A stretch of DNA of 64,000 nucleotides, from assembly GCF_002101585.1 (NCBI RefSeq), contig NZ_LQOT01000044.1:44963-108962 (forward strand), given 5' to 3'. This document shows, one piece after another, positions 20,143 to 29,190 of this stretch. Source of the DNA: Mycolicibacter engbaekii. Its GTDB lineage: Bacteria > Actinomycetota > Actinomycetes > Mycobacteriales > Mycobacteriaceae. Numbering within the stretch: position 1 is the first letter of the stretch; the number at the start of each line of letters is the position of its first letter. A program made the position numbers and the translations under genes. The notes under the pieces are model-generated. The model was not told the DNA's origin. It saw only the letters and a program-made list of their open reading frames with translations, and ran no database searches.

Positions 20143-21110
20143 CGGCGTCCCCCCCAGAAGGCGACGGCCGCCGCGGCCAGCATTCCCGCCGCCGCCATCG
20201 CCGAGCGCTTGAGCATGGCCGGCAGGTCGGCGGTGCCCACCCGCGGGTCGGGCGGAAGCCCATACACCTCCGGCTCGTCGAGCAGCAGGAACACCGAACC
20301 GGTGCCGCCCACCCCGTCATGCTCATTGGCCCCGTACAGCCGGGCCTCGGTTCGGCCCTGGGCGTGCAGCTGGGCCACCCGCTGCCGGGCCCGCTCCACC
20401 AGCTCGTCGTGGTCGCCGTACCGGATGGACTGCGTCGGACAGGTCTGCGCGCATGCCGGCGGCGCCCCGTCGACCAGCCGGTCGTAGCACAGCGTGCACT
20501 TCTGGGCGACGCCGTTGTTAGGCACCGGTTCCGGGCCGCGGGCGGTCCGGGGCTCGGCGATGCCGTCGGTGCGCCGTTCGATCACCCCGAACGGGCACGC
20601 CGGCACGCAGTTGCCGCAGCCGTTGCAGACGTCGGCCTGCACCACCACCGTGCCGAACTCGGTGCGGAACAGCGAACCGGTCGGGCACACATCCAGGCAG
20701 CCCGCGTGCGTGCAGTGCTTGCAGACGTCCGAGGCCATCAGCCAGCGGAACTGATCGGTGTCCGGCGGTGCGAGATCCGGCGTGGCGTCTGGGTCATGGG
20801 GCATCTTCGGCATGCCCAGGCCGATCAGTTGGCGCCCGGACTCCCGGGCCTCCTCGATGCGGTCACGGTTCTGCTCGATGAACGCCACGTGCCGCCAGGT
20901 GCTGGCGCCCAGCGCGCCGGTGTTGTCGTAGGACGAGCCGAGCAACTCCAGCGGACCGTCCTGGGGGTTGTGGTTCCACTCCTTGCACGCCACTTCGCAG
21001 GCCTTGCAACCGATACAGATCGACGTGTCGGTGAAGAACCCCTTGCGCGCCTGTTGCGCCGACCACCGGGCGTCGGCGGCCGGGTCGGTCGGCCCGGACA
21101 GTTGGCCCAT
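20139..21110 (-). CDS. Formate dehydrogenase iron-sulfur subunit
   Basis: A 323-residue DmsB/FdnH-type protein with four [4Fe-4S] cysteine clusters: CIGCKACEVACKEW, CKHCTHAGCLDVCPTG, CNGCGNCVPACPFG, and CTLCYDRL...PACAQTCPTQ. A C-terminal hydrophobic segment (about 298-320, AMAAAGMLAAAAVAFWGG) may tether it to the membrane. It links the catalytic and membrane subunits. The start shares one base with the stop of the catalytic subunit (TGATG) and its stop overlaps the next start (ATGA), so all three are one coupled operon. Confidence 0.94.
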   Translation of the reverse strand: MGQLSGPTDPAADARWSAQQARKGFFTDTSICIGCKACEVACKEWNHNPQDGPLELLGSSYDNTGALGASTWRHVAFIEQNRDRIEEARESGRQLIGLGMPKMPHDPDATPDLAPPDTDQFRWLMASDVCKHCTHAGCLDVCPTGSLFRTEFGTVVVQADVCNGCGNCVPACPFGVIERRTDGIAEPRTARGPEPVPNNGVAQKCTLCYDRLVDGAPPACAQTCPTQSIRYGDHDELVERARQRVAQLHAQGRTEARLYGANEHDGVGGTGSVFLLLDEPEVYGLPPDPRVGTADLPAMLKRSAMAAAGMLAAAAVAFWGGRR

Positions 21111-24100
21111 CAGTCCCGCCCTTCCGGATCAATGGCATTGTTGCCGGTCTGCGGCGTTGTGCCAGAACGGCTTTGGTATTCGGCGATCAGGTGCAGCAGC
21201 TCCTGCCCGTGTGGGCGCCGGCCCGGGCGGATGTCGCACGCGCCGACCTTGGACTCCTGGATCTGCACGTTGGGATCCAGGGTCACCCCCAGCAGATCGT
21301 TGGCGGAGTCGCCGCTGACCATCGCATCCCCGCCGACTCCCCAGTGGTAGGGCAGCCCGATCTGGTGCACGGTATGACCGCCGACGATCAACGGCGTCAT
21401 CCGGTCGGTCACCAGCACCCGTGCCTCGATCGCCGCGCGCGGCGAAACGATGGTGGCCCAGCCGAAGTTCTCCAGGCCCCGTTCGGCGGCCAGGGCGGGG
21501 GAGACCTCGCAGAACATCTCCGGCTGGAGTTCGGCCAGATACGGCAGCCAGCGACTCATGCCGCCGGCCGTGTGGTGCTCGGTGAGCCGGTAGGTGGTGA
21601 ACACGTACGGGTAGACGTCCACAGCGGGCTCCCCGGCGCTGGGAGCCGTCAGATTGTCTTTGCGTGGGAAGGTGATTCGCGCGGGGTTGCGCTGCTGGTG
21701 GTAGACCGCGTTGGCGATCGGCGACTCCTGCGGCTCGTAGTGGGTGGGCAACGGGCCGTCCACCACGCCCTTGGGCGCGAACAGCCAGCCCTTGCCGTCG
21801 GACTGCATGATGAACGGGTCGTCGCCGGCCAGCGCGTCCGGGCCGCCCAGAGTCGAGTCGGGCCGCGCCCCCGGGGCGCGGTCGACGATGAAGTCGGGCA
21901 CGTCGTGACCCACCCAGCGGCCCAGCTCGGCGTCCCACCAGACGTAGCGCTTGCGTTCGCTCCACGGCACCCCGTCGGGGTCGGCCGAGGCCCGGTTGTA
22001 CAGGATCCGCCGATCGGCCGGCCATGCCCAGCCCCACTCCGACTGGCTGGGGCCCGGCCCGCCGCCGGGGACCCGGCGGGCCGCCCGGTTGACGCCGTCG
22101 GCGTAGACCCCGGCGTAGATCCAGCAGCCGGCGGCCGTGGATCCGTCGGCGCGCAGCTCGGCGAAGCCCGAGACGCACCGGCCGGCATCCGGGCCGGTCA
22201 ACCGCCGCCCGTTGACTTCGGCCAGCACGAATTCCGGGTCGGGGTCGCCGTGCTCGTCGACGGGATAGTCCCAGACCAGATCCAGCAGCGGCCGGTCCCG
22301 GGGATCGGTCGACGCGGCGAGCTTCTCGCGGATGCGGCTGCCCAGCCTGACGAAGAACTGCAGCTCGCTGATGCAGTCGCCCGGCGGTGCGACGGCCTGG
22401 TGTCGCCACTGCAGCAGGCGCTGGGTCTGGGTGAATGTCCCGGCCTTCTCGACGTGGCTGGCCGCCGGGAGGAAGAACACCTCGGTCTCGATGTCTTCGG
22501 TGCGCAGTTCGCCGGAGGCGATCTCGGGGCCGTCCTTCCACCAGGTGGCCGACTCGATCAGGTTCAGATCCCGCACCACCAGCCATTTCAGATGTGACAT
22601 GCCCAGGCGCTGCTGGCGGCCGTTGGCCGAACCGACGGCCGGGTTCTGCCCGAGCAGGAAGTAGCCCTCCACCTCGTCGTCGAGCATGCCGGTCACGGTC
22701 TGGTAGGTGCCGTGCGCGCCGGTCAGCTTCGGCAGGTAGTCGAACGCCCAGTCGTTCTCGGCGGTCGCGGCGTCGCCCCACCACGCCCGCAGCAGGCTGA
22801 CCAGATAGGCGTCGGCGTTGGCCCAAAAGCCCTTCTGGCTCTTCGAGCCGACCCGGTCCAGGTATTGGCCGAGGGTGTCGTCGCGCCCGGCCTTGGGCAT
22901 CGGCAGATAGCCGGGCAGCATGTCGTAGAGCGTCGGGATATCGGTGGAGCCCTGAATGCTGGCATGGCCGCGCAGCGCCATGATCCCGCCGCCCGGCCGG
23001 CCCACGTTGCCCAGCAGCAGCTGCAGGATCGCGGCGGTGCGAATGTATTGGGCGCCCAGGGTGTGCTGTGTCCAGCCCACCGCGTAGGCGAAGCAGGTGG
23101 TGCGTTCGCGTCCTGAGTTTTCCGTCACCGCACGGGCCAGGTAGGCGAACATCTCGGGATCGATGCCGCAGACCTCGCGGACCATCTCGGGGGTGTAGCG
23201 CGCGTAGTGCCGCTTGAGGATCTGGAAGATGGTCTGCGGGTGCTGCAGGGTTTCGTCGCGCAGCACCCGGGGGTGTTCGAGCGGCGCTCCGGCAGCGCCG
23301 AGCGTCTCGCCGGCCGCGCGCGCCGAAGCGCTGCTGCCGTGCTCGTGTCCGCCGCCGGGGGAGCCGATGACACCGGCGTCACGGCTCTGATACGCCCAAC
23401 TCGTCGGGTCGTACTGCCCGGTCTCGGGGTCGAACCCGGAGAACAATCCGCCCAGGTCCTCGGTGTCGCGGAAGTCCTCGCTGATCAGCGTCGCGGCGTT
23501 GGTGTAGGCGAGCACGTAGTCACGGAACCACAGGTCGTGGGTGAGCACGTGGTTGATCAGCGCACCCAGCAGCACCACGTCGGAGCCGGCCCGGATCGGG
23601 ATGTGCTTGTCGCACACCGCCGAGGTCCGGGTGAACCGCGGATCGACATGGATCACCACCGCACCGCGGGCCTTGGCCTCTTCCACCCACTGGAATCCCA
23701 CCGGATGGCATTCGGCCATGTTCGAGCCCTGGATGACGATGCAGTCGGCATTCGCCATGTCTTGCAGATATTGCGTCGCGCCACCGCGACCGAAGGAGGC
23801 TCCCAGACCGGGAACCGTGGCGGAGTGTCAAATACGAGCTTGGTTGTCGATCTGTATCACGCCGGCGGCGGTGAAGAGTTTCTTGATGACGTAGTTCTCT
23901 TCGTTGTCCAGGGTCGCACCGCCCAGCGAGGCGATGCCCATGGTGCGCCGCACCGGCCGGCCCGCGCTGTCGTGCTCCTGCCACTTGCTGCGCCGCGACG
24001 CGATGAACCGGTCGGCCACCATGTCGATCGCGGTGTCCAGTTCCAGCGGCTGCCACTGCGTGGCGCGCGGTGCCCGGTAGAGCACGGCGACCTGGCGGCC

Positions 24101-24394
24101 CGGCGAGTTGACCAACTGTTCGCTCGCCGCGCCTTTCGGGCACAGCCGACCGCGCGAGATCGGCGAGTTCGGATCGCCCTCGATCTGCACGACCTTCTCG
24201 TCTTTGACGTAGACGCGCTGGCCGCAGCCCACCGCGCAGTACGGGCAGACGCTGCTGACCACCCGGTCGGCGGTCGCGGTTCGCGGCGCAACGCTGCGGG
24301 TCTGCTCGGAGGTCACCGCCGGGCCGCGGCCGAACACGTCGCCGGTGCGCAGCTGCCGGATCACCGGCCATTCCAGGAATTTTCGCTGAGCCAT
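21110..24394 (-). CDS. fdhA: Selenocysteine-containing formate dehydrogenase catalytic subunit
   Basis: One continuous frame of 1,094 residues if the in-frame TGA at 23828-23830 is read as selenocysteine 189. The N-terminal iron-sulfur domain has CPYCAVGCG and RGRLCPKG (about 49-91). The residues around the TGA are [26 protein letters not shown], the position where molybdopterin formate dehydrogenases carry Sec or Cys. Molybdopterin-binding segments follow ([24 protein letters not shown], then the C-terminal MGD domain with YRLTEHH and [14 protein letters not shown]). No twin-arginine signal is seen, so the enzyme is probably cytoplasmic. It oxidises formate to CO2. It is divergent from fdhD across 90 nt. 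Confidence 0.93.
23798..23830 (-). promoter_or_regulatory. Selenocysteine UGA codon and SECIS hairpin
   Basis: The UGA occupies 23830-23828. Eighteen nucleotides later the minus strand reads GGTTCCCGGTCTGGGAGCC (23816-23798), a 7-bp stem with one U-G pair and the loop GGUCU. E. coli fdhF has the same GGUCU loop and the same 18-nt spacing, recognised by SelB. Frame is preserved across the codon and the coding continues for 905 residues. Confidence 0.9.
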
Positions 24395-24484
24395 CCTCGT
24401 AGCGTAGTCCCGCTGATCGCGTGTGACGCCCCCTTCGTCGGCAACCGGGCGCCGCGGCCGAAACCGACCCGCGATGATGGAGCG

Positions 24485-25324
24485 ATGAGTCGGATAACGC
24501 AGCGCCGGCGGGTCAGCCGCCTCGTCGCAGGGGAGGCGACGCAGCGGCTGGAGACACTGGCGGTGGAGGAGCCGCTGGAAATCCGGCTGGACGGCCGGCC
24601 GCTCACCGTCACCATGCGCACGCCGGGATCCGATGTCGAGCTGGCGCAGGGCTTCTTGCTCTCCGAGGGGATCATCGCCGGGCGGGACGACGTACAGAGC
24701 GCGCGTTACTGCGGCGAATCGGGGTCCACCGACACCTACAACGTGCTGGACGTGACGCTGGCGCCGCACGTGCCGCCGCCGGTGGTGGACATCTCCCGCA
24801 ATTTCTACGCCACCTCCTCGTGTGGCATCTGCGGCAAGGCCGCCCTGGACGCGGTGCGTCTTTCGAGCCGATACCGCCCGGGCGACGACCCGGTCCAGGT
24901 GCCCGCGGCGGCGTTGACCGCGCTGCCCGAGCAGTTGCGGGCCGCGCAGGACGTCTTCGCCCGCACCGGAGGTCTGCATGCCGCGGCGCTGTTCGACTTC
25001 ACCGACGGCGGCACGATGCAGGTCGTCCGGGAGGACATCGGCCGGCACAACGCCGTCGACAAGGTGATCGGCTGGGCGCTGGAGCGCGGCCGGGTTCCGT
25101 TGACCGGGTCGGTGCTGCTGGTCAGTGGGCGGGCTTCGTTCGAGTTGACGCAGAAGGCGGTGATGGCCGGGGCACCCATCCTGGCTGCGGTGTCGGCGCC
25201 GTCGTCGCTGGCGGTCGACTTGGCTGAGGAATGCGGGTTGACGCTGGTTGCGTTCCTGCGGGGTGACTCGATGAACGTCTACAGCCGACCCGACCGCATC
25301 ACCGGTGGCGATCTGCCGCAATAG
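24485..25324 (+). CDS. fdhD: Formate dehydrogenase accessory sulfurtransferase FdhD
   Basis: A 279-residue FdhD protein, which delivers sulfur to the molybdenum cofactor and is needed for formate dehydrogenase activity. The family CxxC pair is Cys113/Cys116 in [13 protein letters not shown]. Other signatures are [35 protein letters not shown] and [15 protein letters not shown]. It is divergent from fdhA with a 90-nt promoter region between, consistent with co-regulation. The selenocysteine machinery (selA, selB, selC, selD) is not in the window. Confidence 0.96.
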   Translation: MSRITQRRRVSRLVAGEATQRLETLAVEEPLEIRLDGRPLTVTMRTPGSDVELAQGFLLSEGIIAGRDDVQSARYCGESGSTDTYNVLDVTLAPHVPPPVVDISRNFYATSSCGICGKAALDAVRLSSRYRPGDDPVQVPAAALTALPEQLRAAQDVFARTGGLHAAALFDFTDGGTMQVVREDIGRHNAVDKVIGWALERGRVPLTGSVLLVSGRASFELTQKAVMAGAPILAAVSAPSSLAVDLAEECGLTLVAFLRGDSMNVYSRPDRITGGDLPQ

Positions 25325-25496
25325 ATCGAAAACCTAGGTAAACGGCGTAGCATCAGGCCTCAGTTATCGACCGGACCGATTGCGTGCCGTCCGGGAAAGC
25401 GCTCCGTGCCCCCGCGATCGGCCCGGTTGCATCCTCGAGGGAACCCGAGCGGCCCGGTCCGCGACTAATCGGTAGTTGAGGAATAGGGGTGTGGAG

Positions 25497-25790
25497 ATGA
25501 GCTTGTTGGATGCGCATATTCCGCAGTTGGTTGCCTCGGAGTCGGCGTTCGGCGCCAAGGCGGCGTTGATGCGGTCGACGATGGCGCAGGCGGAGCAGGC
25601 GGCGATGTCGGCGCAGGCGTTTCACGTCGGTGAGGCGGCGGCGGCGTTTCAGGGGTCGCATGCGCGGTTTGTGGCGATGGCGGCGCGGGTGAATGCGTTG
25701 CTGGACATGGCGCAGGTCAATCTGGCCGATGCCGGTTCGACGTATGTGGCGGCCGATGCGGCTGCGGCCTCGGGTTACACCGGGGTTTAG
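25497..25790 (+). CDS. esxG: WXG100 protein EsxG, second copy outside the ESX-3 operon
   Basis: A 97-residue ESX-3 substrate, identical in protein sequence to the copy at 36572-36865. EsxG forms a tight helical-hairpin heterodimer with EsxH that is exported by ESX-3 and is linked to iron and zinc acquisition. As in other EsxG proteins the WXG turn is replaced (AAFQGSHARF). The ATG follows GTGGAG. The first eight codons of an alternative upstream frame are ignored because the conserved MSLLDAHIPQL start is clear. No metal-box is recognised upstream, so this copy may be expressed differently from the ESX-3 copy. Confidence 0.95.
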   Translation: MSLLDAHIPQLVASESAFGAKAALMRSTMAQAEQAAMSAQAFHVGEAAAAFQGSHARFVAMAARVNALLDMAQVNLADAGSTYVAADAAAASGYTGV

Positions 25791-25823
25791 GGCTATCGGG
25801 GCCAGAGACAGGAGAACAGTCTG

Positions 25824-26111
25824 ATGTCGCAGATTATGTACAACTACCCGGCGATGCTGGCGCATGCCGCGGAGATGAACACCTACGCCGGGACGTTGCA
25901 GGCCGTGGGTGCCGATATCGCCAGTGAGCAGGCGGCGTTGTCGGCGGCGTGGCACGGCGATACGTCGATGACGTATCAGGCGTGGCAGGCGCAGTGGAAT
26001 CAGGCGATGGAGGAGTTGGTGCTGGCCTATCGGGCGATGGCCACCACGCACGAGACCAACACCTTGATGATGAACGCGCGCGACACCGCCGAAGCCGCCA
26101 AGTGGGGCTGA
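25824..26111 (+). CDS. esxH: WXG100 protein EsxH (TB10.4-like), second copy
   Basis: A 95-residue partner of EsxG, identical to the copy at 36899-37186, with the WXG turn at AAWHGD (residues 43-45). The C-terminal secretion signal type YxxxD/E is suggested by the helix ending [10 protein letters not shown]. Zinc ligands known in M. tuberculosis EsxH are H14, H70, H76 and E77; here H14, H76 and E77 are kept but position 70 is Arg. It lies 33 nt after esxG, preceded by ACAGGAGAA as ribosome binding site. Confidence 0.95.
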   Translation: MSQIMYNYPAMLAHAAEMNTYAGTLQAVGADIASEQAALSAAWHGDTSMTYQAWQAQWNQAMEELVLAYRAMATTHETNTLMMNARDTAEAAKWG

Positions 26112-26181
26112 CGGGGGCCGGGGAGCGGGCTTCGGCCGCGGTTCCCGGGGTGTTGCACCGTGCTCGGGTGGGGAGGGCGAC

Positions 26182-27090
26182 ATGCCGTTGATGCGCAGTG
26201 AAGGCGACAGCTGGGACATCACCAGCAGCGTGGGTTCGACCGCGCTGTTCGTCGCGGCGGCCCGGGCGCTGGAAGCCGCCAAACCGGAGCCGGCGGCGGT
26301 CGATCCCTATGCCGAGCTGTTCTGCCGGGCGGCCGGTGGAGACTGGGCGGCGGTGCTCGACGGCAGCCTGCCCGACCACGAATTGATGTCCAGTGATTTC
26401 GGGGAGCCCTTCGTCAACTTCCAGGGCGCGCGTACCCGCTACTTCGACGAGTACTTCAGCGCGGTCATGGCGGCCGGGGTGCGCCAGGTGGTGATTCTGG
26501 CGGCCGGGCTGGACTCCCGGGCGTACCGGTTGCCGTGGCCGGACGGGACGACGATCTACGAGCTGGACCAGCCGCAAGTGCTCGCCTTCAAGAGCTATGT
26601 GCTGTCGCAGCGCGGTATCCGGCCCAAGGCGGAGCGTCGTGAGGTCGCTGTCGACCTGCGGGAGGACTGGTCGCAGGCGCTGCGTGACGCCGGCTTCGAT
26701 CCCACGAAACCCTCGGCGTGGATCGCCGAGGGCCTGCTGATCTATCTGCCCGCTGAGGCCCAACAGCAGCTGTTCGCCGGTATCGAGCGCCTGACGGCCC
26801 CGGGCAGCTATGTCGCGGTCGAGGATGGCGCGCCGATGTCCCCGCAAGACTACGAAGCGGCCGTGGCCGCCGAAGTCGAGGCGGGCGACGACGCCCGCAT
26901 CTTCCATCGGCTGGTCTACAACGAGCGCCACGCGCCCGCCGATCTGTGGTTCGGCGCGCGCGGGTGGACCGCCACCGTGACGCCGTTGGAGTCCTGCCTG
27001 CGGGAGCTGGGTCGCCCGGTCCCGGAACCGGACACTCCGGCGGGGCAGATGATCCGGCGGAACTCCCTGGTGCGGGCCGTCAAAGGCTAG
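26182..27090 (+). CDS. SAM-dependent methyltransferase, LCMT-like (Rv0281-like)
   Basis: A 302-residue member of the large mycobacterial leucine-carboxyl-methyltransferase-like family. It has the N-terminal [21 protein letters not shown] segment, the RTRYFDEYF segment near 75, the SAM motif [15 protein letters not shown] (about 103-117), and the [11 protein letters not shown] and AEGLLIYLP motifs. Substrate unknown. A GGGAGGG ribosome binding site precedes it. In M. tuberculosis the same family member (Rv0281) directly precedes the ESX-3 operon, so this position is ancestral and the esxGH copy to its left is the new element. Confidence 0.9.
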   Translation: MPLMRSEGDSWDITSSVGSTALFVAAARALEAAKPEPAAVDPYAELFCRAAGGDWAAVLDGSLPDHELMSSDFGEPFVNFQGARTRYFDEYFSAVMAAGVRQVVILAAGLDSRAYRLPWPDGTTIYELDQPQVLAFKSYVLSQRGIRPKAERREVAVDLREDWSQALRDAGFDPTKPSAWIAEGLLIYLPAEAQQQLFAGIERLTAPGSYVAVEDGAPMSPQDYEAAVAAEVEAGDDARIFHRLVYNERHAPADLWFGARGWTATVTPLESCLRELGRPVPEPDTPAGQMIRRNSLVRAVKG

Positions 27091-27150
27091 CTGCGGTCGT
27101 CAGAGCGAACCGTTGCCGACGAGTGGGCCGGCATGCGGTAGCGTGCAAAG

Positions 27151-27173
27151 CAATCGAAAATGATTTTCAATAA
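27151..27173 (+). promoter_or_regulatory. Candidate Zur box upstream of ESX-3
   Basis: The AT-rich segment contains a perfect 13-bp palindrome GAAAATGATTTTC at 27156-27168 within CAATCGAAAATGATTTTCAA. It matches the mycobacterial Zur motif in its central GAAAATnATTTTC core. M. tuberculosis ESX-3 is known to be repressed by zinc through Zur. It lies about 190 bp before eccA3. Confidence 0.75.
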
Positions 27174-27184
27174 GGAGTCGGTCA

Positions 27185-27361
27185 ATGGGTTGGAACGACG
27201 TCGGTGCGCCTACGTCCGGTCCGGGGGCGGTATGGCGCCTCGCGGCAGTGATGGAAGTCGCTCGGCGATCGTCTCGATCGACCTCGACAGTTAGCTTATG
27301 CAATGCTAACTTCAGCCGAATTGGTTCAGTCAATGACAGTGAAGGGGCGAGCCACGCATGA
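27185..27361 (+). CDS. Possible 58-residue leader ORF coupled to eccA3
   Basis: An ATG at 27185, preceded by TAAGGAG at 27171-27177, opens a 58-codon frame starting MGWNDVGAPTSGPG. Its TGA overlaps the eccA3 ATG (ATGA). It lies downstream of the Zur box, so a Zur-controlled transcript would carry it, and the IdeR-type box lies inside it. The second half uses rare codons (TTA, CGA), so it may not be a functional protein. No similarity is recognised. Confidence 0.3.
   Translation: MGWNDVGAPTSGPGAVWRLAAVMEVARRSSRSTSTVSLCNANFSRIGSVNDSEGASHA
27291..27309 (+). promoter_or_regulatory. Candidate IdeR (iron) box upstream of eccA3
   Basis: The 19-bp sequence TTAGCTTATGCAATGCTAA has TTAGC/GCTAA ends and matches 14 of 19 positions of the recalled IdeR consensus (TTAGGTTAGGCTAACCTAA). 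It lies 49 bp before eccA3. Iron repression of ESX-3 by IdeR is established in M. tuberculosis. Confidence 0.65.
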
Positions 27362-29190
27362 ACAACGGTGATGCGGCTCTGCTCACCCCGCAGCCACGGG
27401 TCGACGAAGAAACCCTCAGCCGGTTCGCCACCTGCTGCCGGGCGCTGGGCATCGAGGTCGACCAGCGCAAACGCCCCGCCGACCTGGTCGCGGCCCGCAG
27501 CGGCTTCGCAGCGCTCACCCGGATCGCCCACGAGCAGTGCGACGCCTGGACCGGCCTGGCCGCCGCCGGCGACCAGTCGCCGCGGGTGCTGGCCGCCATC
27601 TCGCAGACCGCCCGCAGCTCGGGCGTTCTGCAGCGGCGCCTCGACCTCAAGCAAGGTGAACTGGGCTTTCACTACGACACCGGGCTCTACCTGAAGCTGC
27701 GCGCCACCGAACCCGACGACTTCCACCTCGCCCACGCCGCCCAGCTGGCGATGGCCGGCCGGTGCGCCGAGGCCAACGCCGTGGTCTCCGAGATCAGCCA
27801 GCGCCGCCCCGGCTGGAACGACGCCCAGTGGCTGGCGATCGCGGTGAACCACCACGCCGGACGCTGGTCGGACATGGTCAAGCTGCTGACCCCCATCGTC
27901 AACGACCCCGGGCGCGACGAGCTGTTCACCCACGCCGCCAAGATCGCCCTGGGAATCGCCCTGGCGCGGCTGGGCATGTACGCCCCGGCGTTGTCCTACC
28001 TGGAGGAGCCGGACGGGCCCATCGCCGTCGCGGCGACGGACGGAGCGCTGGCCAAGGGCCTGATCCTGCGCGCCCAGGACGACGAGGAGACCGCGGCCGA
28101 GGTGCTGCAGGACCTCTATGCCGCCAACCCGGAGAACGAACAGGTTCAGCAGGCGCTGCTGGATCACAGCTTCGGGATCGTCACCACCACCGCGGCCCGC
28201 ATCGAGGCGCGCACCGATCCGTGGGACCCCGCCACCGAGCCCAGCGCCGAGGACTTCGTCGATCCGTCCGCCCACGAACGCAAGGCCGAACTGCTGGCCG
28301 AGGCCGAGCGCGAACTCGGCGAGTTCATCGGGCTCTCGGAAGTCAAGAACCAGGTGCAGCGGCTCAAGAGCTCGGTGGCCATGGAAGTGGTGCGCAAGCA
28401 GCGCGGGCTCGCCGTCGGCCAGCGCGCCCACCACCTGGTCTTCGCCGGACCGCCCGGAACCGGTAAGACCACCATCGCCCGCGTGGTGGCCAAGATCTAC
28501 TGCGGCCTGGGGCTGCTGAAGAAAGAGAACATCAAAGAGGTGCACCGGGCCGACCTGATCGGCCAGCACATCGGCGAGACCGAGGCCAAGACCAACGCCA
28601 TCATCGACAGCGCCCTCGACGGCGTGCTGTTCCTCGACGAGGCCTACGCGCTGGTGGCCACCGGCGCCAAGAACGACTTCGGTCTGGTCGCCATCGACAC
28701 CCTGCTGGCGCGGATGGAGAACGACCGTGACCGCCTGGTGGTGATCGTCGCGGGTTACCGCGCTGACCTGGACCGGTTCCTGGACACCAACGAGGGTCTG
28801 CGCTCGCGGTTCACCCGCAGCATCGAGTTCCCGTCGTACCAGCCGCCGGAGTTGGTCGAGATCGCCGTGAAGATGGCCGAGCAACGCGACAGCCGTTTCG
28901 AGCAGACCGCGCTCGAGGAGATGCAGGCGCTGTTCGGTCAGCTTGCCGCCGCGTCGCACCCCGACGCCAACGGCATCGACCGCCGCAGCCTGGACATCGC
29001 CGGTAACGGCCGGTTTGTGCGAAACCTGGTCGAACGCTCGGAGGAAGAGCGCGAATTCCGGCTTGACCATTCCGAACAGTCCGGCACCGGGCTGTTCACC
29101 GATGAGGAGCTCATGACGATCACGACCGAAGACGTCCGCAACTCGGTGGCGCCGTTGCTGCGTGGCCTGGGCCTGGAGGCCAACCAATGA
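27358..29190 (+). CDS. eccA3: ESX-3 AAA+ ATPase EccA3
   Basis: A 610-residue cytosolic CbxX/CfqX-type AAA+ ATPase of the type VII secretion system. The N-terminal TPR-like helical domain (about 1-280) binds substrates. The ATPase domain has Walker A GPPGTGKT at about 365-372, Walker B VLFLDEAYAL near 423, and the arginine-finger region LRSRFTRSIEF near 482. Substrate-chaperone recycling from EspG is its proposed role. First gene of the ESX-3 operon; its stop overlaps eccB3 by ATGA. Confidence 0.96.
   Translation: MNNGDAALLTPQPRVDEETLSRFATCCRALGIEVDQRKRPADLVAARSGFAALTRIAHEQCDAWTGLAAAGDQSPRVLAAISQTARSSGVLQRRLDLKQGELGFHYDTGLYLKLRATEPDDFHLAHAAQLAMAGRCAEANAVVSEISQRRPGWNDAQWLAIAVNHHAGRWSDMVKLLTPIVNDPGRDELFTHAAKIALGIALARLGMYAPALSYLEEPDGPIAVAATDGALAKGLILRAQDDEETAAEVLQDLYAANPENEQVQQALLDHSFGIVTTTAARIEARTDPWDPATEPSAEDFVDPSAHERKAELLAEAERELGEFIGLSEVKNQVQRLKSSVAMEVVRKQRGLAVGQRAHHLVFAGPPGTGKTTIARVVAKIYCGLGLLKKENIKEVHRADLIGQHIGETEAKTNAIIDSALDGVLFLDEAYALVATGAKNDFGLVAIDTLLARMENDRDRLVVIVAGYRADLDRFLDTNEGLRSRFTRSIEFPSYQPPELVEIAVKMAEQRDSRFEQTALEEMQALFGQLAAASHPDANGIDRRSLDIAGNGRFVRNLVERSEEEREFRLDHSEQSGTGLFTDEELMTITTEDVRNSVAPLLRGLGLEANQ

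Larger units (their letters stand above)
25485..26113 (+). repeat. esxGH duplication, upstream copy
   Basis: This 629-bp segment is repeated at 36560-37188, exactly 11,075 bp away, in the same orientation. Only three differences were found, all synonymous in esxG: AGC/AGT and TTG/CTG in codons 2-3, and GCC/GCG near codon 80. The repeat begins about 12 nt before the esxG start codon and ends two bases after the esxH stop. Confidence 0.95.

Noticed and set aside
21110..23758. A separate 882-codon formate dehydrogenase starting at an internal ATG, with 23828-24394 as a broken upstream fragment.
   Set aside because: The frame is continuous through the single TGA, the 23 residues between belong to the enzyme family, and a SECIS hairpin follows. 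One selenoprotein gene explains everything.
25332..25339. ACCTAGGT as an IdeR box for the extra esxGH pair.
   Set aside because: Only an 8-bp palindrome, with no extended match to the 19-bp consensus, and 158 bp from the start codon.
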